Assembly (NCBI GenBank): GCA_018340375.1 | Contig: JAFFJZ010000003.1 | Location: 14,942,001 to 15,006,000 of the forward strand | Length of the DNA: 64,000 nucleotides | DNA from: Gonatopus flavifemur | Lineage: Eukaryota > Arthropoda > Insecta > Hymenoptera > Dryinidae | Direction of reading: 5' to 3' | In this document: positions 1 to 12,000 of the stretch, one piece after another | Position numbering within the stretch: the first letter of the stretch is position 1 | Layout of the letters: every line of letters begins with the position of its first letter | Translations under genes and position numbers: made by a program | The notes under the pieces: model-generated | What the model saw: the letters and a program-made list of their open reading frames with translations, nothing else | Databases searched by the model: none | What the model was told of the DNA's origin: nothing

Positions 1-916
1 TCAATGCCTCCAACTCCCTTCAATATGTATCAACTATGTCCACAAATTCTATGGACCTGAATAACAATCTTAAGAGCGCTGCTAGTAGACACTTAATTGA
101 GCTCCTCTAAGTTGAACAAAAAGTTAGACGCATAATACAGATTTTAATCAGCAGTAGCATCGTCTTAGCATATAAGAAGGTTACAGGCAGCAGGTTTCGC
201 ATGTTGCGAAAAGCATGATAATTTTTTCATTACGCTCAACCTCAATCTTTGCTTTCAAAAACCAACAATCACAATCATAAAAATGATAATGAAATTTCCA
301 AACATTGTCTCTTGAAACACCAATCCCGAACAAAATCGTTAATTATTGTCTGTTAAATACACCTCATGTAGATCGAGTGAGGATGTCTCATCGCTTGTTA
401 CGCGGACATGTTGCGGGTACAGGTTAATCAAGATACACGCGTTACATTCGTTTGATGGACAACCTCGAAATCAAGCATGTTTTTCTCTAGCACACACGAA
501 AAAGAGAACAGCATATTTATCGAACAGATAATTCCGCTGGGATCCAACTAGGATTTCTGATAACCGAGTACGAAAATGAAATGACAGAATTATCACCTAT
601 CTATTATTAAGATATCAAAGAATTTTTGAAAAAGCTCATATTTCTCAGCATAAAATATCTTCTCTCTCTTTTTCATTGACGTAGAGTCGTAGGAGCGACG
701 AGTCATCATTAATCTAATCTATTATTATTATTATTACTTCTTCGATGTGACTGTTATATTGTATAAAATAAGCGAACTACGATTTTCAAAGCTATTCCTC
801 GCGTGTATCATAAAACTAATTACTATTATCGCTAACATAATGATATTATCACTCGCTGAAGTTACCGCTACAACAACTCTTTACATCGTACTCTTGAAAT
901 TCGTAAACCCCCATTA
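1..916. other. Intergenic or intronic DNA, no gene seen
   Basis: A+T-rich unique-looking sequence. No open frame here is long enough, or has enough coding character, to support as a gene. The only simple repeat is a short ATT run (five units) at 721-735. No transposon ends recognised. Confidence 0.6.
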
Positions 917-1490
917 AACACACGCACGTTTTAAAAACGTCAAAAACAGTCAATAACCACACGTTGTGAATTAGTAATATTCTTGCGTTGATTCAACGTA
1001 AAAATGTCGTGGCAGATCACGTGTTTTTCAACCATAAAATAACGTCATATCAACGGTTTGAACATCGTTCAAAAGACGTCGAATATTGACAGGTCCTAAT
1101 GATGGTTTTAAAACGTGAATTGAATCCAACAAATTTTTTCCATTCAATATCGAGAACAATAGTATTTCTGAGTATGACAGAATTTGGAAAGTATGCCACA
1201 TTATTTACTATTTTCCTCTTTGTTGAAATTTTAACCATATTGTTCGGTTTCGTTCGACATTTTCAGCAGAATATCTTCAATTGAAGTTCAAACTCAATTT
1301 TTTGAGGACGTCGTTTGATGGTTATTTTTGAATATTAGTTTCAATTACACGTCATCAAAACGTAATTCCTGTTCGTCTATTTCCCTATCAAATTTTGACT
1401 AAAAATCAACGTTATGAAATCAACGACTGACGTTCGTTTGACAGTCTAACGTTCTTTCAACGTTGAAATAACGTGTGTGTGCTTATTGGG
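917..1490. repeat. Possible MITE-like element rich in AACGT motifs
   Basis: The two ends are imperfectly inverted. The left begins with an ACACACGCACGTT-like string and the right ends with AACGTGTGTGTGC. Between them AACGTT, AACGTC and TCAACG recur in both orientations (for example near 950, 1000, 1050, 1080, 1300, 1370, 1410, 1440 and 1470). Inverted ends plus many copies of one motif in both orientations suit a non-autonomous DNA transposon of about 570 bp. No clean target duplication was found, so the limits are approximate. A 61-codon frame inside is probably chance. Confidence 0.35.
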
Positions 1491-1636
1491 CCTCTTTTCA
1501 TCTATCAAAATCTTGATACTCGATTACAAATGCGTAAGTCAAAAGAAAATATTAAACGGAAGACGTTTCTATTTCTACATTGATTAATATGTGTTTTAAT
1601 TATGAGGGAGAATTGAAGAAAGGGCAATCCTGAAGG

Positions 1637-1653
1637 ATATATATATATATATA
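1637..1653. repeat. (TA)n microsatellite
   Basis: Uninterrupted alternating A/T of about eight units. Low information, no functional inference. Confidence 0.85.
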
Positions 1654-2066
1654 AATATGTATAAATTTTTAAACGAGCACGAAGGTACGTACATATAAAC
1701 ATCTCATGGTCATTGTTTTATAAACTTTCTGTGATAATTATTAACAATCACTAATTACGAGATGCGTTGATATAGTTGAGTGAAGAAAAGCACGAAAGCG
1801 TTTAAAAAAAAAGATATGTAATTTCTCCTCAATCGAATCGTTGGAGGAGGGAAAAGAAATATGTCGTTGAGTAATAATATAGTTACTGTTTCGTAGTGTT
1901 CATTGGCAACGACCGAATCAATCATGGTCGTCGATGATTGAACAGTTGCATCCGCGAGGAACGTGTACACGTGCATTTAGAAAGAAGATTCGTATTGAGT
2001 TTGATAGATTTATGAAAATCTCATCGAAGTTTCATGCGTGGTTGAATGAATATTCACGTTCGTGTT

Positions 2067-2089
2067 TGTGTGTGTGTGTGTGTGTGTGT
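2067..2089. repeat. (TG)n microsatellite
   Basis: About eleven uninterrupted TG units, the longest dinucleotide run in the window. Likely length-variable between individuals. Confidence 0.9.
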
Positions 2090-2220
2090 ACATACATGTG
2101 AGTTCAAAGGTTGCGAGGATCGGTGGAAATCAACGTCACGACAGAAATACTTAGACCTTTCTTTCTCACCGTGCTCTTCAGTAGGAGGAGAAAGTGTTTA
2201 GAGATGAAACAAGGTAGAGG

Positions 2221-2260
2221 CTTTAGCTTACTTTAGCTTGCTTCAGCTTGCTTTGGTTCA
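2221..2260. repeat. 10-bp tandem repeat, four copies
   Basis: Four consecutive decamers read CTTTAGCTTA, CTTTAGCTTG, CTTCAGCTTG and CTTTGGTTCA. The last is most diverged. This is a small local minisatellite with no sign of coding use. Confidence 0.8.
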
Positions 2261-2921
2261 CCCACACGCGAGCATAAGCCTCCAAATCTGTTCCATTTTC
2301 ACCTCTCGAGGGAAAGTGTTGTACAGAAAACACGTTAAAGTTTTTTATCTCTTCTCGAGAACATTTTCTTGTGGATAATTTTCAAAAAATTTCAAGGGAT
2401 GTGTTAGTTTTCAATATAGAATATGATTTTAACGAGTCATTTGAATTCATTTCAAGCTAAACTTTGCAAACATATGCGTTAAGAACTCATGTTATTACTG
2501 TTCAAATTCAACAAGCCTTGTACCTCTCGTTCCTCGTTCTATCCACCGATTTTTCATTTGTGAAGGACTCTCCTACGACTGGAGTGAATTATGTAAAACT
2601 GACGGCTCTTCATTTTCACGTGAAGTGAATTTTTCGTATACCACAATACACGACGAACAATTATTATCCTCAACTTTCTCTCTTAACATTTAAAGGAATC
2701 TGTGACTAATGAGAATCAATCGTGACATTTGAAAATTCTCCACCCTCTTTTTTCAATTGGCATTCTACAGACATTGAAAAAAAAAAATAAATCCTTGGAA
2801 CATAGTTTTTAAAATCTTCGATTGAAGTGGACTCGATGACTCTCGTATTTAAATAATCCGGTACTGCGGTATTGTATCGTTTCACGATACCTTGTAAACG
2901 TTTGAACGAAGTGTTATCCAA

Positions 2922-3168
2922 CCCAGATAGAAAACCATGCCCTCAACATCTAGTAACATAATGTGGCGTGAACATACTATCATAAACTTCGCTCAGATTG
3001 CAGTGATGCATAAAATGTAAACATCATGTCTTCATTATGGTACCATCACCTCGTTTTGCTACCAATAACAATGCTTTATGCGGAAACACCTTGGTACCAT
3101 GATGCAAACATTTCTTGGCGTGCATGTCACCATTCTGATGGCATTATTGAGACATTTTTCTATCTGGG
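2922..3168. mobile_element. MITE with CCCAGATAGAAAA ends
   Basis: A 247-bp element. Its left end (2922-2934) is the exact reverse complement of its right end (3156-3168) over 13 bp. The trinucleotide CAA lies immediately outside both ends (2919-2921 and 3169-3171) and is consistent with a 3-bp target duplication, as in CACTA-like or Harbinger-like transposition. The interior carries an imperfect inverted pair around the repeated GGTACCAT near 3041 and 3092. An 83-codon open frame starting at 3026 lies inside the element and is most likely incidental. Confidence 0.7.
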
Positions 3169-3171
3169 CAA

Positions 3172-4660
3172 AGAATTTGATGTTTTCCTCCCCTACGGAA
3201 CAAGAATAAAATCGATTTCGATTATCCATATACCCGTGCGGCTATACAACAACTGTACAATCGTATTGAATATCTAATTTCGAAAACAAAAGAAGAATGC
3301 AACGATAGTTCGTGTAATTTTCTGAACATGAAGTGGCATTGCGATCTCATCCTCTACGAAAGAATCGATTCCAGATTTCAACGTATTCACACATCGCGCA
3401 CGCGCACGCGAACGCGAAAATGCGTGTTTCTGACACCTATCCATACAAATATGCAATTACTCGTTTCAATGAGATATCTATTTTTTATATCATCATAACG
3501 TTATGATATAAAATGTAATTGAATTTAAAATATCTCTTCCCTCGTTGAAGAAAAACAATCCTTCTCCTACTTAACCCCAGGAACACCCAACTCGAGTACT
3601 CGTACACTCAAAATGATAATCGTAAATTAAATTTCATTGTCCATTCGCGACAAGAGGGAGAGAGAGATAGAGAGAAGATGGAGAGTCATTACCGAGTTAA
3701 CATGTACACAATTGTACATAGACTGAAACTCGGTACCGAAGAACTATACTTCGAGTACTTACGATGTTCGTAAAATGAATCAATAGGAGGAATTCATTGT
3801 TCCCCCGTTATTTCGAGTGACCAAACTTTACTGAACTTCAGGAAAATTATTGAACGAGAAGTGGTGGAAGATTTATCGGACTGAAATTGAAAAAGTTTTA
3901 TTGAAATATCTTGAAAAATGCTTCGAAACTTGGCGAGGATGAAAAAAAAAATGATGTATCTGGAGAGTATTTAATTCCATATCTGGTGATATATCGCTAC
4001 ATATGGGATACACTCCTCATCCCTTCTCTGGAATTTCTCTTGGAATTCCGAATAAATAAATAAATTCTGGCCAATTTTCTTCCAACGTTGCGAATATATC
4101 TTTCGAATACACATTCCTGTTGAGAGGAGCATCCCTTTTACTTTGCGCGAGAGAAGATTAAAACATTTTCCAGGGTGTTTCTCAGGGCAAATAAATTTTA
4201 AAGCATCGATTTATTGTCGACTCGTTGAGAAAGGTATCGCAAATAAAACAAAAAATAAACAAAGGAAAACGAAGAAACTCAACGTTTTTTCATGTAAATG
4301 GAATGAGAAGGAGAGGAAAAAAAATATATATATATACGTATTTTGCCATTTTTATTGCCGTTGCGTTGGAATTCCCTGGGATAAAGAATTTCGAATATAG
4401 ATTTTACGTCACTTGTTATTATTTTGGAATTTATTTAATTCTCTGGTGGTATACGCGTATTGGAAAATATTATTGGTCAGAAAATATGATGAGATCGTGA
4501 CGGTGTATGAAACGATTGATATTCATAGGATTTATTCACGAATAAAATTGATGGCTCATGTTTTGCAGTGACTTTCAACTTTTTGTGCGTTGTTACGCGG
4601 TGGGAAGTTTTTATAATAAAGATATATTTAGTTTCCTTCCGCTGAGAATTAACTACTGAA
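3172..4660. other. Gene-free stretch
   Basis: Unique A+T-rich DNA with a purine-rich GAGA stretch (about 3653-3685) and a TA run (4324-4336). The open frames at 4143-4500 are lysine-rich products of A-runs and are not convincing genes. Confidence 0.55.
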
Positions 4661-4760
4661 ACCCGGATGGAAAAATTCTCAATATGATATATAATTTATA
4701 TATAATTTGTATATAAACTATATTGAATTGTACATAATTTTGAAGATCTTTCCATTCGGG
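4661..4760. mobile_element. Short MITE with CCCGGATGG-like ends
   Basis: About 100 bp. The left end ACCCGGATGGAAAAATTCT is imperfectly inverted at the right end AGATCTTTCCATTCGGG. The interior is almost pure A/T. GAA flanks both sides, so a 3-bp duplication is possible but weak. It could also be one hairpin of a larger decayed element. Confidence 0.45.
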
Positions 4761-5051
4761 GAATCAGTTTCTGAATCAGTAAAATTGTCACCGTCACCTC
4801 TCCACCGGATGGGAATAGATGGAGATGAAGTCAGAATGATTCCTACCGAGGGACGTTAAGGTTCCAGACGCGATTCATTAAAATCCACTAAATCAGATGT
4901 CAGTCCCCCTTAGATTTGAAATGAAATTCACAAACATTGGTTTGGTACAAACAATTTCTGAAAATTCGTGAAAAATGTCCATTGAATTCCGGTAACTGAC
5001 TGTTAAAACTCATTATACCGATCCAAAAACCGGTTTTTAGTAGATTCTCTG

Positions 5052-5321
5052 TTGAAAAGGTCTCATAAAGTCAAATAAAATCTAGTTATTTCTAGGACAG
5101 AAACCGCATGGAATCTAGTACATAAACTTGATTTTTATTAGGATTTATGAGATTTTGCCAATAACTCTGATTAAATCTTATAAGGTTTTTATAAAACTCA
5201 TATGAAATCATAAAATCCCATAAGTTCTAGGACAGAAACCGCATATAAACTGATAAAAACTCATTAGAATCTTATTTAGACTAATAAGATTTATATATGA
5301 GAATTTATGAGACCTTTTCAA
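5052..5321. mobile_element. MITE with perfect 18-bp TIRs
   Basis: The left end TTGAAAAGGTCTCATAAA (5052-5069) is inverted without mismatch at 5304-5321. Two direct copies of CTAGGACAGAAACCGCAT lie inside (5092-5109 and 5227-5244), 135 bp apart. The rest is rich in TCTTAT/ATAAGAT motifs in both orientations. There is no coding capacity. The superfamily is not clear because no convincing target duplication was found. Confidence 0.7.
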
Positions 5322-5564
5322 TAGGGTTGGAATGAGTTTGAATGATCATTCGCCTTCCCGAGCAGAAAAATTTTATGGCAATCCCGAGGTCCTATGTGGA
5401 CCACATCGGGCTGAAATGAGGCTTGACATATTTGGGTCTGCCAGATAAGGCCCTGAGAAGGGCATAATATAGTTGATCTCTGACTTGTTATGCCAAATGT
5501 GATCCTGATGTGTGCAGAACGTGGTTTACCTTTCTTCATTTCCTAGTGACTTATAGCAACTTGT

Positions 5565-5709
5565 AGCGAATTCGGTTAACTGCACTGGAGCGAACTCGGG
5601 ATATCTCTGTCCTTAGTTATTATCGTTAATAAATCTCTTATTTATTAACGATGATAACAAAGGACAGAGATATCCCGAGTTTGCCCCAGTGCGGTTAGCC
5701 AAATTCGCC
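5565..5709. repeat. Long hairpin, two 69-bp arms
   Basis: The arms at 5565-5633 and 5641-5709 are inverted copies with about 61 of 69 positions matching, separated by a 7-base loop. The core ACTCGGGATATCTCTGTCC is identical in both. The structure resembles a fold-back MITE. A transcript would form a near-continuous double-stranded RNA stem. Confidence 0.8.
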
Positions 5710-6218
5710 ATAACGGAGAAAGCATGGTAGGCTGCGCACGCAACCATTCTTATGTTCGTATGAGTTTGGTTGTAGTATCAGTTCACTCAATAAATGAATT
5801 GAAATGAATATTCTACAAGTAGTGTGGCATCTGTTCACGGTTTTCGCGTGTTATCACGAAACATTTTTGATAATTGTTCATGTGTCCGAACTATTAAGTA
5901 AATCATGTGTGAATTATGGATGGTGCAAAAAAGGAGAGGAAACGCATGTACTCTCATCGCTTACGTCCACAAAGATTTCGAAAAATTCGTAAACCAAACT
6001 CTGGAGATGTGCAAGATCATAAAAGAGACATAGAAACAAGTTCTATATCTACGGAGTCTGATTCAATTCTTAAATCTAATATTTATCGCAATCCAATAAA
6101 CATAGATTATCTCGAATCGATATATTTATACTTGACTTTATTGCTAACTTCAACAATGCACAAAGGCTGTTGATGATATACCATTATTTTGAGGTTATGT
6201 GCTGGACACCTTTCACAT
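5710..6218. other. Interior DNA with no supported gene
   Basis: Two overlapping open frames (5804-5992 and 5916-6173, 62 and 85 codons) are present. The second is rich in Ser, Arg and Lys and reads plausibly, but it has no recognised family, no promoter and no splice context that I can see. The stretch lies inside the putative 1.4-kb element. Confidence 0.4.
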
Positions 6219-6442
6219 CCCTAACAGCAAAATGCTGAGCAAATGTGCAGCAAATTATTGAAAACGTACAACAACAGTTTAAAGCAATTTGTAGGGACGT
6301 TGCGTCGCCAAATGCGCAACAATATTCTGTAAATCTAGGATTTTAGCTTGAGTTGTTATCGTGTTGCTAGGAAGTTGCTCGGTTCATCAACTTGATAAAC
6401 AACGTAAGAGCAACGGTTGCTCAGCAACTTTTGTTACATGGG
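6219..6442. mobile_element. MITE-like element with CCCTAACAGC ends
   Basis: The left end (CCCTAACAGCAAAATGCTGA) and right end (TCAGCAACTTTTGTTACATGGG) are imperfectly inverted over about 25 bp, both carrying the TGCTGAGCAA motif. Variants of CAGCAA, GCAACA and GTTGC repeat through the interior. There is no coding content. Confidence 0.5.
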
Positions 6443-6784
6443 ATAAATACTAGATTTTGTTTGATAATGAAATATTCGATATCTCAATAAAAAGTCTGGT
6501 ATTTTTATGAAGTCAGTTGGGTATTATCTTCAAAATCTATGTACGACCTCCATTCTCCACGAATTCTAGAAAGTTATAGCACAGAATTTTCGTGAACGTA
6601 CGCCAGAGGCAAATATGGTCATTCCATCTTTGGTTCAAATATGGATAGTCACCTCAGGCTCACATTACACGGCGCGTTACATCCCTCATCGGGGCCATAT
6701 GTGGTTGCCACATCAGGGCCTGATAGGAAGTCAGGCATTCCACATCAGGTCCTTATGTGGCCCCGATATAAATTTCTGCTCGGG

Positions 6785-8559
6785 TTTGTAGCAAATCCCA
6801 TTAACCAATAAGAATTCTCAATAGTTTTCATTGAATTCCGTTATTCTTATTTATTCCTGTTCGAATATTTACTGATCTCATTTTCCATGCTTGAAATCTC
6901 CCGATTCGAACGTCGTGGGCTATCACTATAACAACACCCATCTATCTATCTAACCACCGATCTATTTATCTAACAATAAATTGGTATTGCGACCCATAGC
7001 ATTTATATTAGTGTTATATTAGATGACACGTTCATACCACCCGGAGTCACCCTTGAATGACCCGTAATCTACGATTCTGTTTATCGAAGTATGAAACTAC
7101 ATCAAAGATTGAGCAATCTTGAGTTATTGCAGGATCTACGATAACACTTTCCGATAATCCATTTTCGACGTTTTCATCATACCGATGGCTCGATATGGTA
7201 CATTTAACGATTCATTCTTCGAACCGTATCGAACTTCCATCAGTTGGGGATTTTGAAAATTGCTGGCTACCGTGAAAGACGTAGTAAAAGAAAAAAACAA
7301 AAATTTCGAATTTTCGCAAACATTCTCAATATACTGGAAATTCACGCTTCAAACGAATATCATGTGGAGAGAAGGGGAATAATGATTTTTAAAATTTCCT
7401 CTTCAATTTGTATTTGTTGATGCATCGATAAAGGAATATATAAAAGGTTTTAATCAATTTCAATCCGGTAGAATGGATATTTATTTTATCCCTTCGTATA
7501 TTCCATTTCATCACCGTGCAATGCAAAAAAAGACTCCAATTTTCGACATCATACATTGACATTCGAACGTTATCCAAAACTCGATGATACCGCGAATTCA
7601 CCCGATTTTCTTTGGTTATGGCGAGGGTAACTGAGTAATTTCCAGCACACATCATACATATACATAAAATTCATTTCGACAACCTTTCAATCATCCATTT
7701 TGCTGATTCAGTTCCAATCAAATATTTTCCACTAATATACCTTTTGTACTCATAATTCGAATCCTATCTCTTCGGAAAACCTCTAGTTCAAATTCACCAA
7801 AGCAATTTATCAAAATGAAAAATTGATGATCATGTGTGATCAATTTTTCACACCCACGCTCATCAGAATCAACACGAATTTTCTTCCCTAGAAGAATGGA
7901 AAAACCACGGAGCACGTAACTCGCTTTGCAATCGAATCAATCGGCAACGAGTTTATTAAAGGCGTTACTGGATTATTATTATGATATACCATGAATTCTA
8001 AGCGCATTGTTATTTTGTATGGTCTCAAGCGTTTTTTCTAAATAAAAAAAGATTGTTAATAATAATGAACTTAATACGATGGTGATAAATAAAATAATTA
8101 TGAGTACTAAGAAAACTGTTGTATTATTTTTATTTCCCTCGCCGTAGTTCATGTTATCCCTTCTGCACGCGAACAGGTTTAAATTCGAACGGTATCGTCG
8201 TTCATGTACAAGGAAAATCCATTAAGCTCACTTCATCACTGATAATCTCTCTGAGGTGAACTTCAGGAAAAAATTATCCTGCTTGGATCTAATATTCGAA
8301 ATTCAAGGGGTTTTCTTTTTTATTTTATGGAGTTTATTACGTTAACTTGGCGGTTCCTTCGATGTATCTCGACGATTTCATACTTTCAATGCTGTAATAA
8401 TGCTGTAGCGGGAAGTGAGAGAGTGAAATATCTTTTTTTTTTTCTAATGAAGAGGATGCATAAAAATGAATCTATTGGATAAAATTTGTTCGCGAAGTAC
8501 GGGATATCTTTTTCACATTAAACATGAAAAAAAGTAATAAGTTATTATTTGGGAGCTAT
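6785..8559. other. Gene-free unique stretch
   Basis: A+T-rich DNA with short frames only (60-88 codons), none with recognisable domains. Minor TCTATCTA-type repeats occur near 6942-6975. No transposon ends recognised. Confidence 0.55.
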
Positions 8560-8856
8560 TTTTTAGCTGTCACACAGCTACTCACTGAGCGTTAGCATCA
8601 AGACCTGTAGCATACAACAGCTGAATTATTTTCCACCCTGAAGAAGCCAGTGCAATGATGGCGACACGTCGGCAACCAACCGATACAAGACTATCCAAAT
8701 ATCAACCATAAAATCCGTGCAGTCACAGCTACGATTTCCTCCTGCGATAGCTGAAAAATAGCTAGAGCTGTAAGTATTTCAGCTATAGCGGTGAAAAACG
8801 GGTGCTAACAAAAGTCAGTAGCTGCCACAGCTACTTCCTTTTTTTCCGTGCACTCA
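8560..8856. repeat. AGCTG-rich dispersed repeat (CACGGAAAAAA family)
   Basis: CAGCTA/TAGCTG motifs recur from 8560 to 8840. The right boundary is a T-run followed by CCGTGCAC, the inverted form of the CACGGAAAAAA end seen at 63655. The left end is unclear. A different sequence with a hammerhead-like motif (8637-8672) appears to interrupt the repeat. Confidence 0.5.
8637..8672 (+). other. Hammerhead-ribozyme-like motif, probably a Penelope-like element remnant
   Basis: The string has the layout of a hammerhead core: CTGAAGA (CUGANGA, where the N position tolerates any base), a short stem AGCC...GGC, then GACACGTCGG where the family has GAAAC. A further possible stem pairs TCGG with CCGA at about 8669-8684. 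Such motifs are known in the terminal repeats of Penelope-like retroelements and in related repeats. The expected GAAA reads GACA, so an essential A appears lost and self-cleavage is doubtful. No reverse transcriptase frame is nearby. Confidence 0.35.
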
Positions 8857-8938
8857 TTCCATATCATGTCAGGGGATTCGGCAGGATAGCATACAACGGA
8901 AGATATCAAAACACAATCAAGGATGATACACTATCATC

Positions 8939-9037
8939 AGTCCAGTTCGGTTCGTAATTATAACCGGAACAAGGAAAGAAAATAAAGCTTCAAAGTATTT
9001 CTATAAGTGAAAAGTCCTTTGATCTCACCAACGAAAG
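8939..9037 (+). promoter_or_regulatory. Candidate TATA-less promoter and noncoding first exon
   Basis: TCAGTCC at 8937-8943 matches the arthropod initiator (TCAGTY). GGAAC at +28 to +32 (8966-8970) matches four of five positions of the downstream promoter element. The following 98 bases lack an ATG and end at AAAG|GTAAGT, a near-consensus 5' splice donor (intron from 9038). Together these resemble a noncoding first exon. No downstream exon can be identified, and each motif is short enough to arise by chance in 64 kb. Confidence 0.3.
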
Positions 9038-9043
9038 GTAAGT

Positions 9044-12000
9044 GACAAAATCCTCTACAGAAGATCCAACGATGTATAAACACGGTCAATAATCGGCCGA
9101 TGTATGGTTTCTGAAAAATTCTTTATTATTGGCACAAGTATGGTTCATCATTGACTAACAACACAGCTCTGCAGTGGGACAATCCGAATGCCTTCCAGAT
9201 TGATTCTCTACAGGTATTCGAAGAAAAACAGTATACTGTTAGAAATTTCTGCACTAATATTAATATTTTCCCAGGAAGTTTTTTTCAAGACTGTGCATGA
9301 ATTCAATTCCTTCCAGAAAATTTCCAGATATTTTTGACAGTATGTTTGAAAGAGAATGTATCGATGAGTTGCATTAATTCAATGACAGGATCAAATTTCT
9401 AAAGAGACAAAATACTAATGATGATGACCTTCAAATCACAAACTACATTAAGATAATTAATATTCTAAGAACATCCGTCTCCTTCGGTTACTCGCTCTTT
9501 GAACATCACACTCGCATTTTATACCAGATACATTCTAAAACAAGTTGATACAAGCATGGTGGCATCTATATCTTCTTTACACTCACGCTCATTCAATTCC
9601 CTCTCAACCTCATATCCTGGAGTCGCTCTATCAATCGACTTGGCTGAGCGCCAAGTGAAACATGTCCAAATACGGGAACTTGTAAATATTTACCATTACG
9701 TCTCTTATTTTTTTTCTATACTATGTGATATCGTTGAGAAAAGTCAAGATTTAACAAGTGGGATTCGAATTACGAGATTATTCACGACTATGTTCATTCC
9801 CTTACGATGAACTTGTGATAATTAATTTCGATGCATCGAAGAAAGTAATCCCGTATTCAAGACCTCATTCCTTTTAGAAACATCGAATACATGGAGAAAC
9901 GTAACGCAGAGGAGATTCGAAAGCTTTTGGGTGATTCAAAACAAGTTTTGAATACGAAATTAGAAACACAGGTGGTGAGCTAAAGATTGAACTTGCAAAG
10001 AATTCTATACAAATTATATAAAATTTACTGAAATTTTTCGGTTAAACATGTGCCGAGTGGGAACCTGAAATTACTGAAAAATCATTATATTCGCCACATT
10101 TTTGGTACTCGGAGAAAAATGGAGTTTGGAAAGAAACGCTTGATGAATTTTCGGATTTTCTTACAGTTGTGTACAAAACATTGACGGTGAGATCAATGAT
10201 GCGAAGCTTCTCATGCAATATGAACTCATTCACATTAAGAAATACATGCATGCAAATATTTCAAATCATAACATCATTCTACGAAATCTCATGTATGCAT
10301 TTCGTGATTGATCGACTGTGAAATTTTGAAACAATGCAATCGAAGCATGCCACGTACATGTTTTCAACGTCAAATCAAATAAGTTCCACAATGAAGTTGC
10401 AATAGATTTGTTTGATTTAATAGCGAAAAAATCCACACAACATGACAAGACTGAATGAAAAGTAATGTCTATTTCAAAGTCGATGTTACAAAAGTGAAGT
10501 ATGTATGCATTGCAGAAACATTACGTCACTTTTTTATGTTAGTTTTGTTTCCATCTGGTTACTGAAATAGTCATTGACTCAATAAGTGCAAGGGATCAAC
10601 GGTAAGTGGATGAGAAGACTTTCCAATTCTTCTATGTCTATTCATTATATGCCGGAGATATGATTGCAATGAAAGATCATAAAGAACAACTTCACGACAA
10701 AAGATATCTCATATTGTAGGACACATAATTTCCATCTTCCTCATCTCCATGTATCAGGAAATAATATGATTCAAGCTTTTTATTTTCGAATTATGTAATA
10801 ATTCATTACAGTTATTTCTACTAAAAATACCAAGCACAACTAAGTGTTGGGCAGAAAATAGTTGTCAGGATTTGAAGGGTTTTCTGTTCCTGGTAATCTA
10901 ATCAAAAACCAACAAACTCACCAAATTGGAACACGCTGTCCTGATGAGACTTGGCAGAAAAATCCGCGATTCTCAACAGAGCGGTTCCAAAAATCGTGGT
11001 CTGTTTTTGATAAGATCTTCTAATTTAGTGATGTCAAATTGGACCGGGTGGAAATCTTGTCAATTCTTGATCGGATCTCCAGAGATGAAGACCGTTCAAA
11101 GTCAGACATTTTTTTGCCCGGTTTTGCCTGGGATTTTCAGTTAGTTTAGAAATTTAGAAACACGTTTAATACCATCATATCCCGAGATTCATGAAATCTA
11201 AGTCCCTGTCGAATTATGTGGCTATACTAATAGTACACTGTTCATTAGATATAGGTGGAGGGATTGATAAATTTCTAGTAAAGTAATCCAGCTAGAAATT
11301 TATCTTTCTGAAAATTGGTTTATTGGAGGCCTTATCTCAGCCCAGACTACCTCAACTTGAATCAAAGAAGGGCTTTAAATCCGGAGACTTTCATAAACAC
11401 GTAACAGACTTTTGCATTTGGGAAATGTATGAAAAATTCATCAAAAGATATTAGAAATATTCTATAAAGTTTGTCGAAAGTCAAATGTTTTCACAGACTT
11501 CTTTTCGAGGAACTGTTAAATTTGAATGATGTTTCCAGATATTAAAACACTGAGAAAGTCATAAATATCAGAAAATGAGTAGAATAAAGAAACTTTCTTG
11601 GTTATATTGAAGGAGTATACTGTTACAACGTGTACAGCCCCGTGAATTGGGTTGCCTATGTGAAGGCAACTTCGGCATAACGTGTCGCAGAATATTTTTC
11701 TTCGCGCCAGTATATCGATTGAATATCCTGAACTTGAAACCAATTTCGATACATTGGAAAGCACGTGTATACAATAAACAATTATTGATATATCATATGA
11801 AAATTCATTATATACAATTTTCATATAAAATATACATAAAATTATTCTCGTACAGTAGGATAATTTATGTACGTGAATTTAATGTTTCTTCTGTTCTTCA
11901 TTCAATCATAACCACGTACGATTCATCGATTAATTTGAACTTTTTTCCACTTTCCACTCAAAGTAGGTTTCATTAAGAGTTTTCAACAAGTTACGAATCA

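Larger units (their letters stand above)
1491..2918. other. Gene-free stretch with microsatellites
   Basis: Mostly unique A+T-rich DNA. It contains a TA run (1637-1653), a TG run (2067-2089) and a four-copy 10-bp tandem repeat (2221-2260). No supported coding region or RNA gene. Confidence 0.55.
5357..6784. mobile_element. Possible 1.4-kb non-autonomous element with CCCGAGCAGAAA ends
   Basis: CCCGAGCAGAAA at 5357-5368 is inverted at the right end (AAATTTCTGCTCGGG, 6770-6784). Just inside both ends are related subterminal blocks with CCACAT/ATGTGG and GGGCCTGA-like motifs (5390-5470 and 6690-6770). No transposase-like frame lies between. The interval contains a 69-bp-arm hairpin (5565-5709) and a GCAGC/TTGCTGAGC repeat (6219-6442). 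It may be one element with later insertions or two separate members of one family facing each other. Confidence 0.45.
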
